Assembly: GCA_937139155.1 (NCBI GenBank)
Contig: CAKZPI010000022.1
Span: forward strand, 62,001 to 126,000
DNA: 64,000 nucleotides
Direction of reading: 5' to 3'
From: an uncultured Flavobacteriales bacterium
GTDB taxonomy: Bacteria; Bacteroidota; Bacteroidia; Flavobacteriales; JBLHRE01
Shown: positions 61,955 through 64,000 of the stretch, piece after piece
How the letters are laid out: each line of letters starts with the position of its first letter
Position numbering within the stretch: the first letter of the stretch is position 1
Notes under the pieces: model-generated
Seen by the model: only the letters and a program-made list of their open reading frames with translations
Database searches by the model: none
Told to the model about the DNA's origin: nothing
Program-made: the position numbers and the translations under genes

Positions 61955-62545
61955 ATGAGTTATGTAGATATTGTCATTTTGGTGCCCATCGTATTTGCGG
62001 CCATCCGTGGATATAGGAAGGGTTTTATTGCTGAGATCACCTCTTTGCTTGCATTGGTGTTGGGAGTTTTTGGGGCAATTCATCTATCTTATTACTTAGC
62101 TGATATCATTGTTGACTTTGGCTGGGCAGAAGAAGATAATAGGTTTTTAGGTCCGATTGCCTTCATGGTAACCTTCATGGCCATTGTCATGTCGCTTAAC
62201 CTCATCGGAAACCTGGTAACTTCCATGCTCAACATTGTAGCCCTAGGCTTAATGAACCGTTTGGCGGGAATTCTTTTTGGGGTTGCCAAAATGGTTTTAA
62301 TTCTAGGAGTTGTAACCGTAATCATTGATAGTTTTGGAAAGGAAAAGCCCATTATTCCTGAGAAAATGATGGAAGATTCCTTATTGCTTGAGCCCTTACG
62401 TTCAGTGGCCACCAATGTGGTTCCTGCCATCAAAGATCTGATTCTCTGGGACCAAATTCCAAAGTCTTTGGAGGAGCTTGAAGACGCCATAGACGATTCA
62501 CAGCGGCCCAAAGAGCTTCGACCTTTGAAGCGAAATAAGGATTAA
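61955..62545 (+). CDS. cvpA: CvpA family membrane protein
   Basis: A 196-residue protein with four transmembrane segments. The CvpA/colicin V production family is recognised by YVDIVILVPIVFAAIRGYRKGFIAEI at the start and by GLMNRLAGILFGVAKMVLILG in the third and fourth segments. The family is linked to envelope resistance and, in E. coli, to colicin V export and bile-salt tolerance; its molecular role is not settled. Its stop directly abuts the stop of pgk on the other strand. Confidence 0.9.
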   Translation: MSYVDIVILVPIVFAAIRGYRKGFIAEITSLLALVLGVFGAIHLSYYLADIIVDFGWAEEDNRFLGPIAFMVTFMAIVMSLNLIGNLVTSMLNIVALGLMNRLAGILFGVAKMVLILGVVTVIIDSFGKEKPIIPEKMMEDSLLLEPLRSVATNVVPAIKDLILWDQIPKSLEELEDAIDDSQRPKELRPLKRNKD

Positions 62546-63736
62546 TTATTTCAAAATTGCGGCAATACCAGGAAGGGTTTTGCCCTCTAGGTATTCAAGC
62601 ATGGCTCCTCCACCGGTTGAAACATAAGACACCTTGTCTTGGTACCCGAATTTTTTAACGGCAGCTACTGAGTCTCCACCGCCTACCAGGCTAAAGGTTC
62701 CGTTTTCGGTAGCCTCCGCAATGGCATCGGCAATGGCTTTGGTTCCTTTAGCGAAGGCATCCATTTCAAATACCCCCATGGGTCCGTTCCAAAGGATGGT
62801 TTTTGCATTTCGAATGGCATCCGCGAAAGCTTTCATTGTATTCGGACCAATATCTAGGCCCATCCAACCATCCGGAATTTCACCTATGCCTGAAACACCT
62901 GTATTCGCATCCGGCTTAAAGGCATCGGCATTGGTAGAGTCTTGAGGAATCAAAAGGTCAACCCCTTTTTTCTCAGCTTCTTCCATGATTTCTCGAGCCA
63001 GGTCAAGGTAATCGTCCTCAACCATTGAGCTTCCAATTTTACCCCCGGCAGCCTTGGCAAAAGTATAGCTCATTCCTCCTCCGATCATGATTTGATCAAC
63101 CTTATCAATTAGCTGCCGAATGATGGTGATTTTAGACGAAACCTTTGCCCCTCCTAAAATGGCCAAAACCGGAGACTTACCGCTATCCAGTACTTTTTGA
63201 ACATTTTTAATCTCACCGGCCATCACAAAACCAAAGCATTTTTCAGCCCCAAACTCGTCGGCAATTATGGCCGTACTTGCATGTGCCCTATGGGCGGTTC
63301 CGAAGGCATCGTTTACATAAACATCTCCCAGTTCAGCTAGTGCCTTGGCAAAAGTTTTGTCTCCTGCCTTTTCTTGAGGATAGAAACGAAGGTTTTCCAA
63401 AAGCAAAACCTCCCCAGCCAATAGGGCATTTGATTTGTCCTTGGCTTCTGATCCTATGCAATCACCAGAAAACAAAACTTCTGTATGCAAAAGATCCTTC
63501 AAATGGTTGGTAATATGTTTCAGAGAGAATTTCTCTTCGGGGCCTGATTTTGGCCGACCCAAATGCGACATTAGAATGACGGAGCCTCCATCGTTTAAAA
63601 CCTTATTAATGGTAGGCAAGGCTGCCTGCATTCTTGTATCATCTGTAATTTCAAAGTTCTCATTCAGAGGAACATTGAAGTCTACCCGTATCAGGGCTTT
63701 CTTTCCGGCGAAATTGAAATCGTTGACTGTTTTCAT
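62546..63736 (-). CDS. pgk: phosphoglycerate kinase
   Basis: A 396-residue glycolytic enzyme making ATP from 1,3-bisphosphoglycerate. It opens with [23 protein letters not shown], the family N-terminus, and has the substrate-site motif LMSHLGRPK, the [11 protein letters not shown] stretch, and the ATP-binding [13 protein letters not shown]. Start is set at ATG 63736; an in-frame ATG 16 codons upstream would add a non-homologous leader and would put the -7 box inside the gene. The -7 box ends four bases before this ATG, so the message may be nearly leaderless. Confidence 0.96.
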   Translation of the reverse strand: MKTVNDFNFAGKKALIRVDFNVPLNENFEITDDTRMQAALPTINKVLNDGGSVILMSHLGRPKSGPEEKFSLKHITNHLKDLLHTEVLFSGDCIGSEAKDKSNALLAGEVLLLENLRFYPQEKAGDKTFAKALAELGDVYVNDAFGTAHRAHASTAIIADEFGAEKCFGFVMAGEIKNVQKVLDSGKSPVLAILGGAKVSSKITIIRQLIDKVDQIMIGGGMSYTFAKAAGGKIGSSMVEDDYLDLAREIMEEAEKKGVDLLIPQDSTNADAFKPDANTGVSGIGEIPDGWMGLDIGPNTMKAFADAIRNAKTILWNGPMGVFEMDAFAKGTKAIADAIAEATENGTFSLVGGGDSVAAVKKFGYQDKVSYVSTGGGAMLEYLEGKTLPGIAAILK

Positions 63737-63740
63737 GGGG

Positions 63741-63748
63741 CAAAAATA
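63741..63748 (-). promoter_or_regulatory. -7 box for pgk (TATTTTTG)
   Basis: TATTTTTG on the minus strand matches TAnnTTTG fully and ends four bases before the pgk ATG, so transcription should start at or next to the start codon. No clear -33 element. Confidence 0.5.
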
Positions 63749-63795
63749 GATTTTTAAGCTTTGGTTGAGCGGAAAATTTTCCATCCTGTTTCTCC

Positions 63796-63803
63796 TATCT
63801 TTG
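63796..63803 (+). promoter_or_regulatory. -7 box for holB (TATCTTTG)
   Basis: TATCTTTG matches TAnnTTTG fully and ends four bases before the holB ATG, the same geometry as the divergent pgk box in this 71-base gap. Confidence 0.5.
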
Positions 63804-63807
63804 CGCC

Positions 63808-64000
63808 ATGCAGTTTCAAGATATTCCCGGTCAAAACGAGGTCAAAGCGAGGTTAATTAAAAACATTAACTCAGGTAGAATTGCCCATGCTCAGCTATTT
63901 TCGGGCTCAGAGGGTATAGGGGTGCTCAGTTTAGTGAGGGCATGCATTCAATACCTTATGTGTCAAAACCGAGGTGAATTAGATAGCTGTGGCACTTGCC
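63808..64000 (+). CDS. holB: DNA polymerase III delta' subunit, 3' end outside window
   Basis: Only the first 64 residues are inside the window. They begin [16 protein letters not shown] and continue with [19 protein letters not shown], the delta'/clamp-loader N-terminal pattern in which the P-loop is modified (GSEGIG in place of GxxGxGK), and the window ends in DSCGTC, the start of the zinc module. It would be part of the DnaX clamp-loader complex. The assignment is from the N-terminus only. Confidence 0.85.
   Translation, partial: MQFQDIPGQNEVKARLIKNINSGRIAHAQLFSGSEGIGVLSLVRACIQYLMCQNRGELDSCGTC

Noticed and set aside
63737..63784. Upstream ATG start for pgk
   Set aside because: It would add 16 residues unlike any pgk N-terminus and cover the -7 box.

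Overview
The window is a compact, gene-dense stretch of a Bacteroidota chromosome, most likely from the Flavobacteriales (a Cryomorphaceae/Schleiferiaceae-like relative is a guess). The reasons are: type IX secretion (T9SS) C-terminal sorting domains on four proteins, a PorW/SprE-like T9SS lipoprotein, SprB-type repeat adhesins, an IPExxxVDY-type protein between rnc and pyk, lipoproteins with short signal peptides, several TTG starts, weak Shine-Dalgarno sequences, and Bacteroidota promoters of the TTTG-N19-TAnnTTTG type. I see no rRNA, tRNA, CRISPR array, transposase or phage gene.

Layout. 1-2.8 kb: a degenerate GT2-like glycosyltransferase (open at the left edge) and a polytopic membrane protein. 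2.85-7.4 kb: a CheB-CheR-PAS-histidine kinase fusion with its own single-domain response regulator. 7.4-9.4 kb (minus): an NTF2-like lipoprotein and a von Willebrand A protein. 9.5-12.4 kb (minus): rseP and an ALDH7-type aldehyde dehydrogenase. 12.5-16.6 kb (minus): M23 peptidase, a degenerate GH3-like protein, dxr and a T9SS cargo protein. 16.7-20.0 kb (plus): a porW-like gene and a bactofilin, divergent from the M23 operon. 20.0-22.5 kb: a RES/Xre toxin-antitoxin pair lying inside two clusters of an unusual composite repeat. 22.5-26.6 kb (minus): acpP-fabF-rnc-(IPExxxVDY)-pyk. 26.8-30.3 kb: purN-marC-rnhA, a Kazal-type lipoprotein, a PQQ-type sugar dehydrogenase and a RidA protein. 30.4-49.0 kb: two adjacent giant repeat adhesins of 3356 and 2771 residues. 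49.1-53.5 kb: ileS, a DksA-like gene and lspA. 53.6-55.5 kb: another T9SS cargo protein. 55.5-55.9 kb: a third, decayed locus of the composite repeat. 55.9-58.2 kb: an FkbM methyltransferase and an Alg9-like GT22 mannosyltransferase. 58.3-64.0 kb: small lipoproteins, a GbsR-type regulator, pheS, cvpA, pgk and the start of holB.

How the parts fit. Much of the non-housekeeping content concerns the cell surface: T9SS machinery (PorW), its cargo (the two giants carry type B sorting domains, two smaller proteins carry type A), lipoprotein maturation (lspA), envelope proteolysis (rseP, M23), a bactofilin, and sugar-modifying enzymes that could serve surface glycans.

The most striking observation is in the two giant adhesins. 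Both are built from units of about 77 residues (37 units in one, 32 in the other), and both show the same higher-order register: unit n resembles unit n+23, giving a super-period of about 1766-1776 residues (about 5.3 kb). The first full cycle is followed by a truncated one in each gene. Inside the cycle of the first protein a shorter four-unit alternation is visible. The second striking element is the 206-214 bp composite intergenic repeat with variable-number TGACTAG heptamers.
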